From the NCBI RefSeq assembly GCF_014197435.1, contig NZ_JACIFP010000001.1:992001-1056000 (forward strand): 64,000 nucleotides of DNA. Reading direction: 5' to 3'. Made by a program: the position numbers and the translations under genes. The stretch is from Gordonia humi. GTDB taxonomy: Bacteria > Actinomycetota > Actinomycetes > Mycobacteriales > Mycobacteriaceae. A model generated the notes under the pieces. It saw only the letters and a list, made by a program, of their open reading frames with translations, searched no databases and was not told the origin of the DNA. This document shows, in pieces, positions 1 to 8,813 of the stretch. Positions within the stretch are counted from its first letter, which is position 1. Each line of letters begins with the position of its first letter.

Positions 1-1187
1 GCGACGATCCCCGAGTGTTCTCCGTCGACCGGGTCGAGCCGTCCCCCGACGGCGACCTCGGCGCGCTGATCAGCGAGTACACCGACTCGTCCGTGCCGTC
101 GACGGAGCTGACCGCCACCGACGTCGCGCTGCTGACCTACACCTCGGGGACCACGGGTCCGCCGAAAGGCGCGATGAACTCGCACGGCAACGTCCTGGCC
201 GTGGCGACGAGCTTCGCCGAGTTCGGCGCGATCACCGCCGCGGACACAGTGTTCAGCCTGGCGCCGCTGTTCCACATCACAGGCGTGGTCCTGCTGGGCG
301 CGTTACCGCTGGTCACAGGTGCGGCCCTGGTGTGCACCGGCCGATTCGCGGTCGACGTCGCACTCGACGCGCTGCGTGAGCACCGGGTCACCTACACGAT
401 CGGGTCGATCACCGCGTTCATCGCGATGATGAACTCGCCCGTCGTGACACGCGATCATTTCGCGAGCATCCGTGTCCTGTTCAGCGGTGGCGCACCGGTG
501 TCGCCGAGCACCGTGCAGCGGTTCCAAGAGCTGTCCGGCCACTACATCCACAACGCGTACGGGATGACCGAGACCACCTCGGGCGTCATCGCCGTTCCGC
601 CCGGATCGGCGGCTCCGGTCGACGCGCACGGCACCCTCTCGGTCGGTGTGCCCCTGCCCGGCGTCCACGCGGAGGTCGTCGCCCCCGACGACACCCCGGT
701 CGCGCCGGGCGCCGAAGGCGAACTGGTCCTGTCCGGACCGCAGATCGTCAGCGGCTACTGGCGCAATCCGGAGGCCACCGCGGCGACGATGCCGGAGGGG
801 CGGCTGCACACCGGCGACAGCGCCGTCGTCGACGCCGACGGCTGGGTGTACATCGTCGACCGGATCAAAGATCAGATCAACGTGTCCGGCTACAAGGTGT
901 GGCCGCGCGAGGTGGAGGACGTGCTCTACGAGCATCCCGCGGTGCTGGAGGCCGCCGTGGTCGGCGTCGCCGACGACTATCAGGGCGAGGCCGTCGCGGC
1001 GTTCGTCTCGGTCCGCGACGGGCACCGAGTGGACGGCGACGAACTGGTCGCCTTCGCCAGAGAGCGGCTCGCGCCGTACAAGCGACCGAAGACGGTGGCC
1101 GTCGTCGACCAGCTGCCGAAGACACAGACCGGCAAGATCCAGCGTCGGGTGCTCCGCGAGCAGTCGACCGCGAAGAAGGGAGAATAG
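1..1187 (+). CDS. Acyl-CoA synthetase (AMP-binding), 5' truncated by window edge
   Basis: C-terminal ~394 residues of an ANL-superfamily acyl-CoA ligase, which activates a carboxylic acid as an acyl-AMP and transfers it to CoA. The frame is open from base 3, so the start lies outside the window. Visible are the AMP-binding loop TYTSGTTGPPKG near base 140, the YGMTET motif near base 560, the TGD motif near 820, the hinge region RIKDQINVSGYKVWP near 865 and the conserved C-terminal lysine region TQTGKIQRR near 1130. The stop TAG (1185-1187) is 4 nt before the next start, so the two genes are probably co-transcribed. The substrate cannot be told from sequence; the hinge and spacing fit the medium/long-chain fatty-acid CoA ligases common in mycolata. 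Confidence 0.93.
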   Translation, partial: DDPRVFSVDRVEPSPDGDLGALISEYTDSSVPSTELTATDVALLTYTSGTTGPPKGAMNSHGNVLAVATSFAEFGAITAADTVFSLAPLFHITGVVLLGALPLVTGAALVCTGRFAVDVALDALREHRVTYTIGSITAFIAMMNSPVVTRDHFASIRVLFSGGAPVSPSTVQRFQELSGHYIHNAYGMTETTSGVIAVPPGSAAPVDAHGTLSVGVPLPGVHAEVVAPDDTPVAPGAEGELVLSGPQIVSGYWRNPEATAATMPEGRLHTGDSAVVDADGWVYIVDRIKDQINVSGYKVWPREVEDVLYEHPAVLEAAVVGVADDYQGEAVAAFVSVRDGHRVDGDELVAFARERLAPYKRPKTVAVVDQLPKTQTGKIQRRVLREQSTAKKGE

Positions 1188-1191
1188 ACGC

Positions 1192-2103
1192 ATGAGCACC
1201 CTGCGTGTAGCCGTCGAACCCGTTCCCGACGAGCACCTCGTCGGCGCCGTCGCCGAGACCGGCGGCAGCGTCGTCCCCCTCGACCAGGCGCGGGTGCTGG
1301 TGTGGGTCGGCGGTCCGGACGGCTTCCCGGATCTGCCCGACACCGTCGAGTGGGTCGCGCTGAGCACGGCGGGCATCGAGGGGTTCGTCGACGCCGGGGT
1401 TCTCGACGACACGCGGATCTGGACCAACGCGTCGGGGTTCTACGCGGCCGGCGTCGCCGAGCACGCGCTCGCGATGCTGCTGGGCGGCACCCGGCAGATC
1501 GTGCGGTCGGCGAAGACCCGGTGGGCCAAGGACCTCGTCGATCCCGCCGTCCGGACTCTGCGCGGCAGCACTGTCGCGATCATCGGGGCCGGCGGCATCG
1601 GTCGCGAACTGACCCCGTTGCTCAAGGCTTGTGGGGCAACCGTTCTGGCGGTCAACCGATCGGGCCGACCCGTCGACGGCGCCGACATCACGATGGCCGC
1701 CGACCGGACCGACGAGGCCCTCGCCGCATCGGACCACATCGTGCTCGCCGCCCCGGACACTCCGGAGACCCGGCACATGATCGACGACCGGACCCTCGCG
1801 ATGCTCAAGCCGCACTCGTGGATCGTCAATGTCGCGCGCGGACCGCTGATCGACGAGGCCGCGCTGTACCGTGCGCTGACCTCGGGCGTGATCGGCGGTG
1901 CGGCGTTGGACGTGACCGATCCCGAGCCGCCCGCCGTCGACCATCCGCTGTTCGATCTCGACAACGTCGTGATCACCCCGCACGTCGCCAACCCGGCGGG
2001 CCGGCTGACCGCCGAGATGGCACCGCATCTCGCCGAGAACCTGCGGCGATTCACCGCCGGTGAGGAACTGTTGGCCCTGGTCCGGGCGGGGCAGGGGTAC
2101 TGA
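1192..2103 (+). CDS. D-isomer-specific 2-hydroxyacid dehydrogenase
   Basis: A 303-residue NAD(P)-dependent D-2-hydroxyacid dehydrogenase that interconverts 2-oxo and 2-hydroxy acids. The Rossmann motif IGAGGIGREL lies near residue 130. The catalytic set is visible: Arg in NVARGPL (~214), the acidic DPEPP segment (~243) and His264 in ITPHVANP. Start chosen as the ATG at 1192, just after the acyl-CoA ligase stop, which suggests an operon. The protein ends at TGA 2101-2103 and runs convergently into the degraded exporter gene. The short catalytic domain and the SerA-like active site do not reveal the substrate; a role in 2-hydroxyacyl catabolism with the preceding ligase is only inferred. Confidence 0.88.
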   Translation: MSTLRVAVEPVPDEHLVGAVAETGGSVVPLDQARVLVWVGGPDGFPDLPDTVEWVALSTAGIEGFVDAGVLDDTRIWTNASGFYAAGVAEHALAMLLGGTRQIVRSAKTRWAKDLVDPAVRTLRGSTVAIIGAGGIGRELTPLLKACGATVLAVNRSGRPVDGADITMAADRTDEALAASDHIVLAAPDTPETRHMIDDRTLAMLKPHSWIVNVARGPLIDEAALYRALTSGVIGGAALDVTDPEPPAVDHPLFDLDNVVITPHVANPAGRLTAEMAPHLAENLRRFTAGEELLALVRAGQGY

Positions 2104-2182
2104 CCCGCTGCCGCGGACCTCGCACGGCGACGACGACCGCCATCACCGCCGTCGCGGCGACACCGGCCCACATCGCGTGCTG

Positions 2183-3627
2183 TCATCCGGCGACGAACGA
2201 CTCGTGCGCGGCCGCGACGATCTGCGCCCCGTGTCGACCCGCCGTACCGGCGACCGCGTCGGCGTTCGCGACACCCTCGCGAGCCACGTCCGCGAACTGA
2301 GCGGGCACTCCGGCCAGACGTGGGGACATCGCGTGCTGATAGCCGGCCGCGAGCAGACCGCCGAGGAGCGCGATCCCCAACACCGACCCCAGCTCGCGGG
2401 TGAGGTCGTTGAGGGCCGACGCGACACCTTGCTCGTCGCGCGGCAGCGCGGAGGTGATCGACTCGGTCGACGGCGTCATCGCCAGCCCGGCACCCAGGCC
2501 CATCGCGGCGAGGCCGGGCAGAACTCGGACGTATCCGCCGTCGACGGACACCAGGGCGGCGAGCAGCGCGAGACCCGCCGTCGCGACGGCGAGGCCGGTC
2601 ACCATGGCGGCGCGTCGACCGATCCGGTCCGCGAGCTTCGGTGCGATGCCCGAGGCGGCCATCATCAGCAGTGCCATCGGCATCAGTGCGACCGTCGACA
2701 GCAGACCACTCCATCCCAGGACTACCTGGAAGTACGGGTACAGAACCAACGCCACCCCGCCCTGGACGCCGAACAGCACCAGCAGCAACGCGGATCCGCT
2801 GGAGAGGCCGCGCGTCCGGAAGTGTCGGAGGTTCAGCAGTGGAGCCCGGGTGCGCAGCTCCCATGCGATGAAGACGACGGCCGCGACCACCGCGACGACG
2901 AGGACGATGACGATGATCGGGTCCGACCATCCCAGTGTCGGCGCCTCGTGCAGGGCATACGTGGCGGCGACGACGGCGACGATCGAGGTCAGCGCGCCGA
3001 CGACGTCGAATCGACCGATCACCTCTGCTCGGGAGTCGGGAACGGCCCGTGCACCGACGGTGAGGGCGACGATCACCAGCACGATGGGCAGTGCGAACAG
3101 CCACCGCCACGATGCGACGTCGACCAGCAGCGCGGACAGGTACATGCCGATCATTCCGCCGCCGCCCGCGACGGCGGTCCACGTCCCGATCGCCGTCGAC
3201 CGCTGCTCGTCGGGGAACGACGCGGTGATCACCGACAAGGTGACGGGCATGATCATCGCGGCGCCGACTCCGCTGAACACGCGGGCGGCCAGCATCGCCT
3301 GAGGTTCGGTGCGACGGCCGCCGCGACGTTCGCGGCCCCGAACACGACCAGCCCGGTGAGGAACACTGGGCGACGTCCCCATCGGTCGCCCGCCGCGCCC
3401 AGCGGAAGCAGGAGGGCGGCGAGGGTGAGCGTGTAACCGTTGACGATCCACAGGACTCCGGTCTGCGACGCCCCGAACGAGTCGGCGAGCTGCGGCTGCG
3501 CGACGTTCAGACCGGACACCGATGCGACCACCGCCATGAGCGCGATGCAGACGGCCAGGTGTATCGCGCGCCGTCGCCGCGGATCGTCGACCACGGCCGC
3601 TCGGGCCTCGTGCTCGGTCGTCGTCAT
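2183..3627 (-). pseudogene. DHA2-type MFS drug exporter, frameshifted
   Basis: Two adjoining minus-strand frames together make one 14-TM DHA2 (EmrB/QacA) proton-driven exporter of about 480 residues. From ATG 3627 the first frame reads MTTTEHEARAAVVDD, a first TM helix and the motif-A loop GDRWGRRPV, then leaves the family sequence at AAVAPNL. The rest (AMLAARVFSGVGAAMIMPV onward to HESFVAG, stop 2183) continues one base out of phase. The break is near 3296-3310 and corresponds to one missing base (or two extra). No homopolymer slippery site is present, so programmed frameshifting is unlikely; a sequencing error is possible. The start overlaps the stop of the flavoprotein remnant as ATGA. The intact gene would have been the efflux arm of the unit facing the XRE-cupin regulator. 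Confidence 0.8.
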
Positions 3628-3776
3628 GCGATGCCTCCGGACCGGGCGGCCCCGGCCGCGCGACGCGGCGCCGGGGCGAGGCGCTCCTCGGCGAGGACGA
3701 GTGCGGTGTTCAACCCCGCGGGTCCGCCACCGATCGCGGCGACCTCCCACGTCTTCTCGTTCGGTGCTGTGCTCAT
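3624..3776 (-). pseudogene. Remnant of FAD/NAD(P)-dependent oxidoreductase
   Basis: A 50-codon minus-strand frame starting at ATG 3776. It encodes MSTAPNEKTWEVAAIGGGPAG and continues LNTALVLAEE, the N-terminal Rossmann FAD-binding motif (GxGxxG type) of thioredoxin-reductase-like flavoproteins that normally exceed 300 residues. After about 30 residues the sequence turns into a short Arg/Ala-rich tail and stops at TGA 3624-3626, which overlaps the exporter start as ATGA. The preserved start and end with a missing middle suggest an internal deletion. XRE-cupin regulator, flavoprotein and MFS exporter form a recurrent trio in actinobacteria (recalled), so this is read as the lost middle member. 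It is unlikely to make a functional enzyme. Confidence 0.7.
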
Positions 3777-3831
3777 GTGAGCCTCCTGTCTCGGGTGTGG
3801 AGCACAGCTTCACCCGGACCGTGGCGTATGT

Positions 3832-3855
3832 GCAATCTTCGTTGCCGAATGGCAA
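3832..3855. promoter_or_regulatory. Overlapping inverted repeats, candidate XRE-cupin operator
   Basis: Between the divergent regulator and flavoprotein remnant lie two overlapping dyads that share a half-site: GCAA-6-TTGC (3832-3845) and TTGCC-GAAT-GGCAA (3842-3855). The second ends 9 nt before the regulator's ATG. Their position suggests autoregulation and control of the divergent exporter unit. Inferred from symmetry and location only. Confidence 0.45.
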
Positions 3856-3864
3856 AGTGAAGAC

Positions 3865-4443
3865 ATGAGCGATGAGACCGAGTCCACGATCACCGCCGTC
3901 GGTCCCCGGCTGAAACACCTTCGACTCCGCCGCGAGGTGACCTTGTCGGCGCTGGCCGAGTCGACCGGGATCTCGACCAGTACGCTGTCCCGGTTGGAAT
4001 CGGGTCTGCGTCGTCCGACGCTGGAGCAGTTGCTGCCGTTGGCGAGGTACTACGGGGTGACCCTCGACTCCCTCGTCGACGCTCCGCGCAGCGCCGATCC
4101 CCGGATCGACCTGCGCCCCGTCTCCTGCGGCGACGGTTCGACGATCATCCCGCTCACCCGTCGACCGGGAGGCGTGCAGGCGTACAAGTTCGTGCTGCCT
4201 GCCGGTGCCGACGACGAGGTGCCCGACCTGCGGACACACGAGGGCTACGATTGGGCGTACGTCCTCAACGGGACGTTGCGCCTGGTCCTCGGCGATCGGG
4301 ATCTGCTTCTCACGGCGGGGGAGGCCGTCGAGTTCGACACCCGTACACCGCACTGGTTCGGCGCGACGAGTTCAGGTCCGGTGGAGTATCTGAGCCTTGT
4401 CGGACGGCAGGGTGAGCGGGCGCATGTGCGTGTTCACGAATGA
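3865..4443 (+). CDS. XRE-family transcriptional regulator with C-terminal cupin
   Basis: A 192-residue two-domain regulator. An N-terminal XRE helix-turn-helix (about residues 13-67, with LSALAESTGISTSTLSRLES as the recognition core) is followed by a cupin_2 barrel (about 105-180, with HEGYDWAYVLNGTLRL and the acidic/His metal-site-like residues). Such proteins usually repress neighbouring oxidoreductase or efflux genes and sense a small ligand in the cupin. The ATG at 3865 is preceded by paired inverted repeats that may be its operator. The gene is divergent from the flavoprotein remnant and frameshifted exporter, its presumed former targets. The last 10 bases overlap the convergent GlxA-type gene. 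The reading frame is intact although its regulon appears to be decaying. Confidence 0.85.
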   Translation: MSDETESTITAVGPRLKHLRLRREVTLSALAESTGISTSTLSRLESGLRRPTLEQLLPLARYYGVTLDSLVDAPRSADPRIDLRPVSCGDGSTIIPLTRRPGGVQAYKFVLPAGADDEVPDLRTHEGYDWAYVLNGTLRLVLGDRDLLLTAGEAVEFDTRTPHWFGATSSGPVEYLSLVGRQGERAHVRVHE

Positions 4444-5399
4444 GTGGTCTGCCGGAACACCCGCCGATACGTCGCGGGCGGCATACCGGTGTCTCGTCGC
4501 AGATGCGTGCGCAGACTCGCCGCCGATCCGAGGCCCGCACGCGCGGCGACGTCGTCGATCGGTAGATCGCTGCTCTCCAGAAGTTCGCGCGCGTGGTCGA
4601 GGCGAAGCCGCTGCACCCAACCGCCGGGGGTCTGCCCGGTCTCCTCGCGGAAGCGTCGGTTGAAGGTGCGAACGCTCATCGCCGACCGTCGCGCCAGATT
4701 CTCCACCGACAGATTCGCGGTGGGATTCGCCGTCGCCCACTCGCGGGCGGCGACCGTCGAGCCGTCGCCGCGCGTGGGCACCGGTCGGTCGACGAACTGC
4801 GACTGCATGCCCTCGCGGGCAGGGGGGATCACGCAGTACCGGGCCACCCGCGACGCGGCCGCGGTGCCGTGATCCTCGCGGATCAGGTGCAGGCACAGGT
4901 CCAGACCGGCCGCCATCCCCGCGGAGGTGTGCACGTCGCCGTCGTCGACGTAGAGGACGTGCTCGACCAGGTCGACGGCCGGATGGAGGCGGACGAGATC
5001 GCCGCCCGCCCGCCAGTGAGTCGAGACGCGTCGGCCGTCGAGGAGTCCCGCGGCGGCCAGGACGAACGCGCCCGTGCAGATGCTGACCAGCCGAGTGCCG
5101 GGACCCGCCTGTGCGAGCGCCTCGCGCAACGCCTCCGGGAGGGTTCCGGTATGTCGGGCGTCCGGTTGGCGAGTGCCCGGAACGACGATCGTGTCGGCCC
5201 GCGCGAGGACGGACGCGTCGGACTCTGGGAGGATCGAGTATCCGCTCGTGGTCCGAACCGGCCCGCCGTCGACGCTGCAGGTCACGACCTCGTACAGCGG
5301 AGCGTCGGCGTCGTCGGTCGCCATGCCGAAACAGGTCTGCGCCAGACTGGCGTCGAATCCGACCGCGGGCTCGACGAGGAGTACAGCCACCATGTGCAT
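4434..5399 (-). CDS. GlxA-family AraC-type transcriptional regulator
   Basis: 321 residues. The N-terminal ~185 form a DJ-1/PfpI-like (GATase1-like) domain, seen in MVAVLLVEPAVGFD and the nucleophile-elbow-like VSICTGAFVLAAAGLLDGR. The C-terminal ~100 form a double HTH of AraC type (SVENLARRSAMSVRTFNRRF and the second helix pair IDDVAARAGLGSAASLRTHL). Proteins of this layout are cytosolic activators or repressors of adjacent metabolic or transport genes. Start taken at ATG 5399; Met at 5393 is an alternative. It is divergent from the MFS carrier at 5472, its likely target, with dyads in the shared intergenic region. The 3' end overlaps the XRE-cupin gene by 10 bases. Confidence 0.88.
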   Translation of the reverse strand: MHMVAVLLVEPAVGFDASLAQTCFGMATDDADAPLYEVVTCSVDGGPVRTTSGYSILPESDASVLARADTIVVPGTRQPDARHTGTLPEALREALAQAGPGTRLVSICTGAFVLAAAGLLDGRRVSTHWRAGGDLVRLHPAVDLVEHVLYVDDGDVHTSAGMAAGLDLCLHLIREDHGTAAASRVARYCVIPPAREGMQSQFVDRPVPTRGDGSTVAAREWATANPTANLSVENLARRSAMSVRTFNRRFREETGQTPGGWVQRLRLDHARELLESSDLPIDDVAARAGLGSAASLRTHLRRDTGMPPATYRRVFRQTTHS

Positions 5400-5418
5400 G
5401 GCAGTATTCTTTCATATA

Positions 5419-5461
5419 TTGACAGTCGTGCCACTGTGACATCGGATGCCGATCCGGCATC
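5419..5461. promoter_or_regulatory. Divergent promoter region with two dyads (GlxA-type gene / MFS)
   Basis: A perfect -35 hexamer TTGACA sits at 5419-5424 on the plus strand, with a weak -10 (TCGGAT, 5442-5447) in front of the MFS gene. Two inverted repeats overlap it: ACAGT-6-ACTGT (5422-5437) and GATGCCG-ATC-CGGCATC (5445-5461). The region is AT-rich compared with its surroundings. Sites for the adjacent GlxA-type regulator are inferred. Confidence 0.45.
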
Positions 5462-5471
5462 GTAGATCCCC

Positions 5472-6731
5472 GTGAAACTCCGTATCCACTACGCCTGGGT
5501 CGTCGCGGGCGTCGCGTTCCTCGTCATTCTCGGCGCCGCGGGCTTCCGCTCGGTGCCCGGCGTCATGATGGATCCGCTGCACCACGAGTTCGGGTGGTCG
5601 CACTCGATGATCGGTGCGGCGATGAGCGTCAACATGGCCCTGTACGGACTCACCGCGCCGTTCGCGGCCGCCCTCATGGACCGGCTCGGCATCCGCCCGG
5701 TCGTCACCGCGGCGCTCGGACTCATCGCCGCGGGCACCGGACTGGCCGTGTTCATGACATCGAGCTGGCAGCTGATCCTGTTGTGGGGTGTTCTCGTCGG
5801 ACTCGGCACCGGTGCGCTCTCGACGGCGTTCGTCGCGACCGTCGCGACTCGATGGTTCGTGCAACGACGCGGCCTGGTGACCGGCGTGCTGACCGCTGCG
5901 TCGGCCACCGGACAGCTCATCTTCCTGCCGATCGTCGCCGGTCTGGCCGACAGTCACGGGTGGCGCGCGGCGACGCTGGTGGTGACCGCGGTGGCCGTCG
6001 CGGTGATTCCGGTGGCCGGGCTGCTCATGCGGTCGTGGCCCTTCGAGATGGGGTTGCCGCCGCTCGGCTCGACCGAGCTCGCCGTGCCGCCGACCGAGAA
6101 CCGCGGTATGGCGCGCGCCGCCCTCGCCGGTCTGGCGATGGGTGCCAGGCGCCCCGTCTTCTGGTTGCTCGCCGGGAGTTTCGCGATCTGCGGCGCCACC
6201 ACCAACGGGCTGCTGCAGACACATTTCATTCCGGCTGCGGGCGATCACGGCATGCCCGCGACGACGGCCGCGTCGCTCCTCGCGCTGGTCGGCGTCTTCG
6301 ACGTCGTCGGGACCATCGCGTCCGGCTGGTTCACCGACCGAGTGGATCCGCGGGTCCTGCTGGTGATCTACTACCTCGGCCGGGCGGTGGCCCTGGCCGC
6401 GCTGCCGTCGCTGCTGGGCGATTCGGCGACGCCCGGAATCTGGGTGTTCATCCTGTTCTACGGCCTCGACTGGGTGGCCACCGTTCCTCCGACGATGGCG
6501 CTGGCCCGCGATCAGTTCGGCGATGCGACCCCCGTCGTGTTCGGTTGGATCTTCGCTGCGCACCAACTCGGCGCCGCCGTCGCCGCATTCGGCGCCGGGG
6601 CGATCCGGGACGTGTCGGGCGGCTACGATCCGGCGTTCTACGCCGCGGCCGGACTGTGCGTGGTCGCGGGCGGTCTGTGCTGGGCGGTGCCGCGCATCCG
6701 ATCGCAGAGCCCGGAGCCCGTGGCGGCGTGA
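5472..6731 (+). CDS. MFS transporter, monocarboxylate/oxalate-formate-like
   Basis: A 419-residue 12-TM major facilitator protein. It opens with IHYAWVVAGVAFLVILGAAG, typical of the anion/monocarboxylate porter branch, and contains the cytoplasmic loop ALMDRLGIRPVV after TM2 (motif-A position) and a long polar central loop (about residues 195-225). GTG at 5472 is the start; the gene is divergent from the GlxA-type regulator, which probably controls it. No enzyme genes accompany it, so the substrate is unknown. It ends 3 bases before the convergent SnoaL-like gene. Confidence 0.85.
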   Translation: MKLRIHYAWVVAGVAFLVILGAAGFRSVPGVMMDPLHHEFGWSHSMIGAAMSVNMALYGLTAPFAAALMDRLGIRPVVTAALGLIAAGTGLAVFMTSSWQLILLWGVLVGLGTGALSTAFVATVATRWFVQRRGLVTGVLTAASATGQLIFLPIVAGLADSHGWRAATLVVTAVAVAVIPVAGLLMRSWPFEMGLPPLGSTELAVPPTENRGMARAALAGLAMGARRPVFWLLAGSFAICGATTNGLLQTHFIPAAGDHGMPATTAASLLALVGVFDVVGTIASGWFTDRVDPRVLLVIYYLGRAVALAALPSLLGDSATPGIWVFILFYGLDWVATVPPTMALARDQFGDATPVVFGWIFAAHQLGAAVAAFGAGAIRDVSGGYDPAFYAAAGLCVVAGGLCWAVPRIRSQSPEPVAA

Positions 6732-6734
6732 GGT

Positions 6735-7154
6735 TCACACGATCTGGTCGTAGCACTTCTCCTCGACGCGGCGGCTGATCCGCCAGCCGTCGTCGGTGCG
6801 CACGAACTCGTCGAGATACCAGATGCCGCAGTACAGGACCTGTTTCGGCTCCTGCGATAGCACCATCGGATTGAAGCACATGGTGCGCCCGGTCGCAGCG
6901 TCGCCGTGGATCGACAGATCGAAGTTGCCGAGGAGGTGGGCGTAGGCGGGGAAGCGGGGGAGGATCTCGGCGAGCCATGCCTTGACCTCGGGGAACCGTC
7001 CGGTGGTGCCACCGGTGGCGCGGTAGTCGATGTGCGCGTCCGGGGTGAACACCCGGTCCAGATCGTCGAAGCGGCGGGAGTCGATCGCCGTCGAGTAGTC
7101 GATCATCAGTTGTTGGATCTCGAAGCGGTCCGAGATCTCCTGCAGGTCCATCAT
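6735..7154 (-). CDS. SnoaL-like / NTF2-fold protein
   Basis: A 139-residue cytosolic protein with the cone-shaped NTF2 fold signature: an N-terminal helical DRFEIQQLMIDYSTAIDSRRFDDLDRVFTPDAHIDY, a central AYAHLLGNFDLSIHGD and C-terminal strands ending in DGWRISRRVEEKCYD. Members of this SnoaL_4-type group act as hydroxysteroid isomerase-like or polyketide cyclase-like enzymes, or as small-molecule binding proteins; here the substrate is not identifiable. Start ATG 7154 (a second Met follows at 7151). Convergent with the MFS gene, so the two are not an operon. Confidence 0.82.
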   Translation of the reverse strand: MMDLQEISDRFEIQQLMIDYSTAIDSRRFDDLDRVFTPDAHIDYRATGGTTGRFPEVKAWLAEILPRFPAYAHLLGNFDLSIHGDAATGRTMCFNPMVLSQEPKQVLYCGIWYLDEFVRTDDGWRISRRVEEKCYDQIV

Positions 7155-7217
7155 GGGCGTCGATGCCTCCCGGCGAGTCGGTGTGTGGACTCAGCCTGGC
7201 AGTTCCGGCGCCCCGGG

Positions 7218-8813
7218 TCAGCCGATCCGCTCGGTCAGGTGCGCTCGGGTCTGGGCGTCGATCGGCAGGCCGAGCGGCGTCCGCCAGCACGCGCCGAGGA
7301 CCTCATATCCGAGGTCACGGACCCGCGCGTGCTCGGGCCAGTAGGCGCGTGCCCAGTCGGGATCGTCGCAGGCGCTGTCGGTGGCGGCGAGCTCGGCCTC
7401 CAACAGCTGCCACTGGAGATCGCGCCGATCGACGCGCATCTCGGGGGAATCGACGGGGTTCGCGGCGCCGTCGTCGACGAGGTGTCGTCCGGCGGCGAGT
7501 GCTGCCGCGTCGGCGTCACGCAGGGTGCGACGGTGTGCGCGAGGCAGCAGCAGCCACGCCGTGATCAGGGCGACGCCGACACCGAGGACGGTCTCCAGGA
7601 CACGGTCGCGCACCTGCTCGGCCAACGGTGTGGACGGACCGCCGATGAGCAGGGACAACGGAGTGATTAACATGACGGCGATCGCGTAGTTGGTGCTGAT
7701 CGTGAGCTCGATCAGCACATTGAGAACGGTGAGGACGGCGAGCAATGCGGCGATCGGGAGGTCCAACGCGTAGAGGCCGGCGAACAGTCCGACGCCGACG
7801 ACGGTGCCGGCCACTCGATGCACACCGCGGACGGTTCCGTGGACGCGGTCGGGGCCCATCTGCAGCACAAGTGCGGCACCCAGGACTGCCCAGTCGGGTC
7901 GGCCGAGACCCGAGACGACGGCGATGGTGCCCGCGATCGCCGCGGCCGAGGAGGCGCGCAGTGCGCTGATCGTCGCATGTGAACCGAGTCGACTCGCGGA
8001 CTGCAATCGTCGGAGGATGCTCGGTCGCGGCAGCGGTACGACGAACGTGGCGACCTCGGCCCCGTGGATCTTCTGGTGACTGGTCCAGAGTCGTTGTGCC
8101 AGTTCGGTGTCGGTTGCCGCGGCGTCGTGCAGAACCGACCACGCCCGCAGCGTCGACAGTGCGACGCCGTGCCGCGCGGCCGGTGCGGCATCCGCGTTCT
8201 CGGCGAGATACCTCTCCGCGGCGGTCACCGCGGCGATCGTGGCCGCAGTCTCGGGTCCGTGCGGCCGCCACAGCGCCGCTGCCATGCTCATCGCGAGGGC
8301 GACGACGACGCCTGTCGCGACGAACAACGCGAGGTGGTCGATCGGCACGCCGTGTTGACCGACGAGTCCGCCGATCCCGGACACCAGGACGAAGAAGTAC
8401 GGTCCGGGCGGACCGAGTCGGAGAGCGCTCGTGACGAACACGGTCACGGCGGTGAACACCGTGAGCCCGGCCACCACGCCGATCATCTGCGGTATCGAGG
8501 CGAGCGGACCGATGGCCGAGCCCCACAGTCCGAACAGTGCGGCGGCCGCGAGCAGCAGGGATCCGGCCGTCAGGACCGCCTTCCACCGGAACCGGTACGG
8601 TCGGCCCTCGCCGTACAGGGCCGCGAACACGCCGAGCGCGGCGAGTAGCGAATCGTGTCCGAATCCGCAGGCCAGAAGAATCGACGACGAGATCGCGAGC
8701 GCCGCACCGGCTCTGATCGCCGGAGCCCACCGACCGCGAGTCGACGGTCGGCGCAGCAGCAGACCGCGAGCCGCGGGGCGCGGTGGGGGAGCGGGAGCGT
8801 CGGAGTCGGTCAC
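7218..8813 (-). CDS. FUSC-family inner-membrane protein (aromatic acid exporter-like)
   Basis: A 531-residue membrane protein of the FUSC/YccS-AaeB type. It has an N-terminal TM bundle (ALAISSSILLACGFGHDSLLAALGVFAALYGE), a cytosolic middle region and a second TM bundle beginning ATISALRASSAAAIAGTIAVV with the FUSC_2-like hallmark GTVRGVHRVAGTVVGVGLFAGL. Relatives export aromatic carboxylic acids or related metabolites. The start GTG 8813 overlaps the stop of the DUF5997 gene as GTGA, so translation is coupled. The only nearby regulator candidate is the HTH-less LysR effector protein across the divergent promoter. Function is by family resemblance only. Confidence 0.8.
   Translation of the reverse strand: MTDSDAPAPPPRPAARGLLLRRPSTRGRWAPAIRAGAALAISSSILLACGFGHDSLLAALGVFAALYGEGRPYRFRWKAVLTAGSLLLAAAALFGLWGSAIGPLASIPQMIGVVAGLTVFTAVTVFVTSALRLGPPGPYFFVLVSGIGGLVGQHGVPIDHLALFVATGVVVALAMSMAAALWRPHGPETAATIAAVTAAERYLAENADAAPAARHGVALSTLRAWSVLHDAAATDTELAQRLWTSHQKIHGAEVATFVVPLPRPSILRRLQSASRLGSHATISALRASSAAAIAGTIAVVSGLGRPDWAVLGAALVLQMGPDRVHGTVRGVHRVAGTVVGVGLFAGLYALDLPIAALLAVLTVLNVLIELTISTNYAIAVMLITPLSLLIGGPSTPLAEQVRDRVLETVLGVGVALITAWLLLPRAHRRTLRDADAAALAAGRHLVDDGAANPVDSPEMRVDRRDLQWQLLEAELAATDSACDDPDWARAYWPEHARVRDLGYEVLGACWRTPLGLPIDAQTRAHLTERIG

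Noticed and set aside
3290..3320. Programmed ribosomal frameshift in the MFS gene
   Set aside because: No slippery heptamer or downstream pseudoknot seen, and MFS exporters are not known to use one; decay or sequencing error is simpler.
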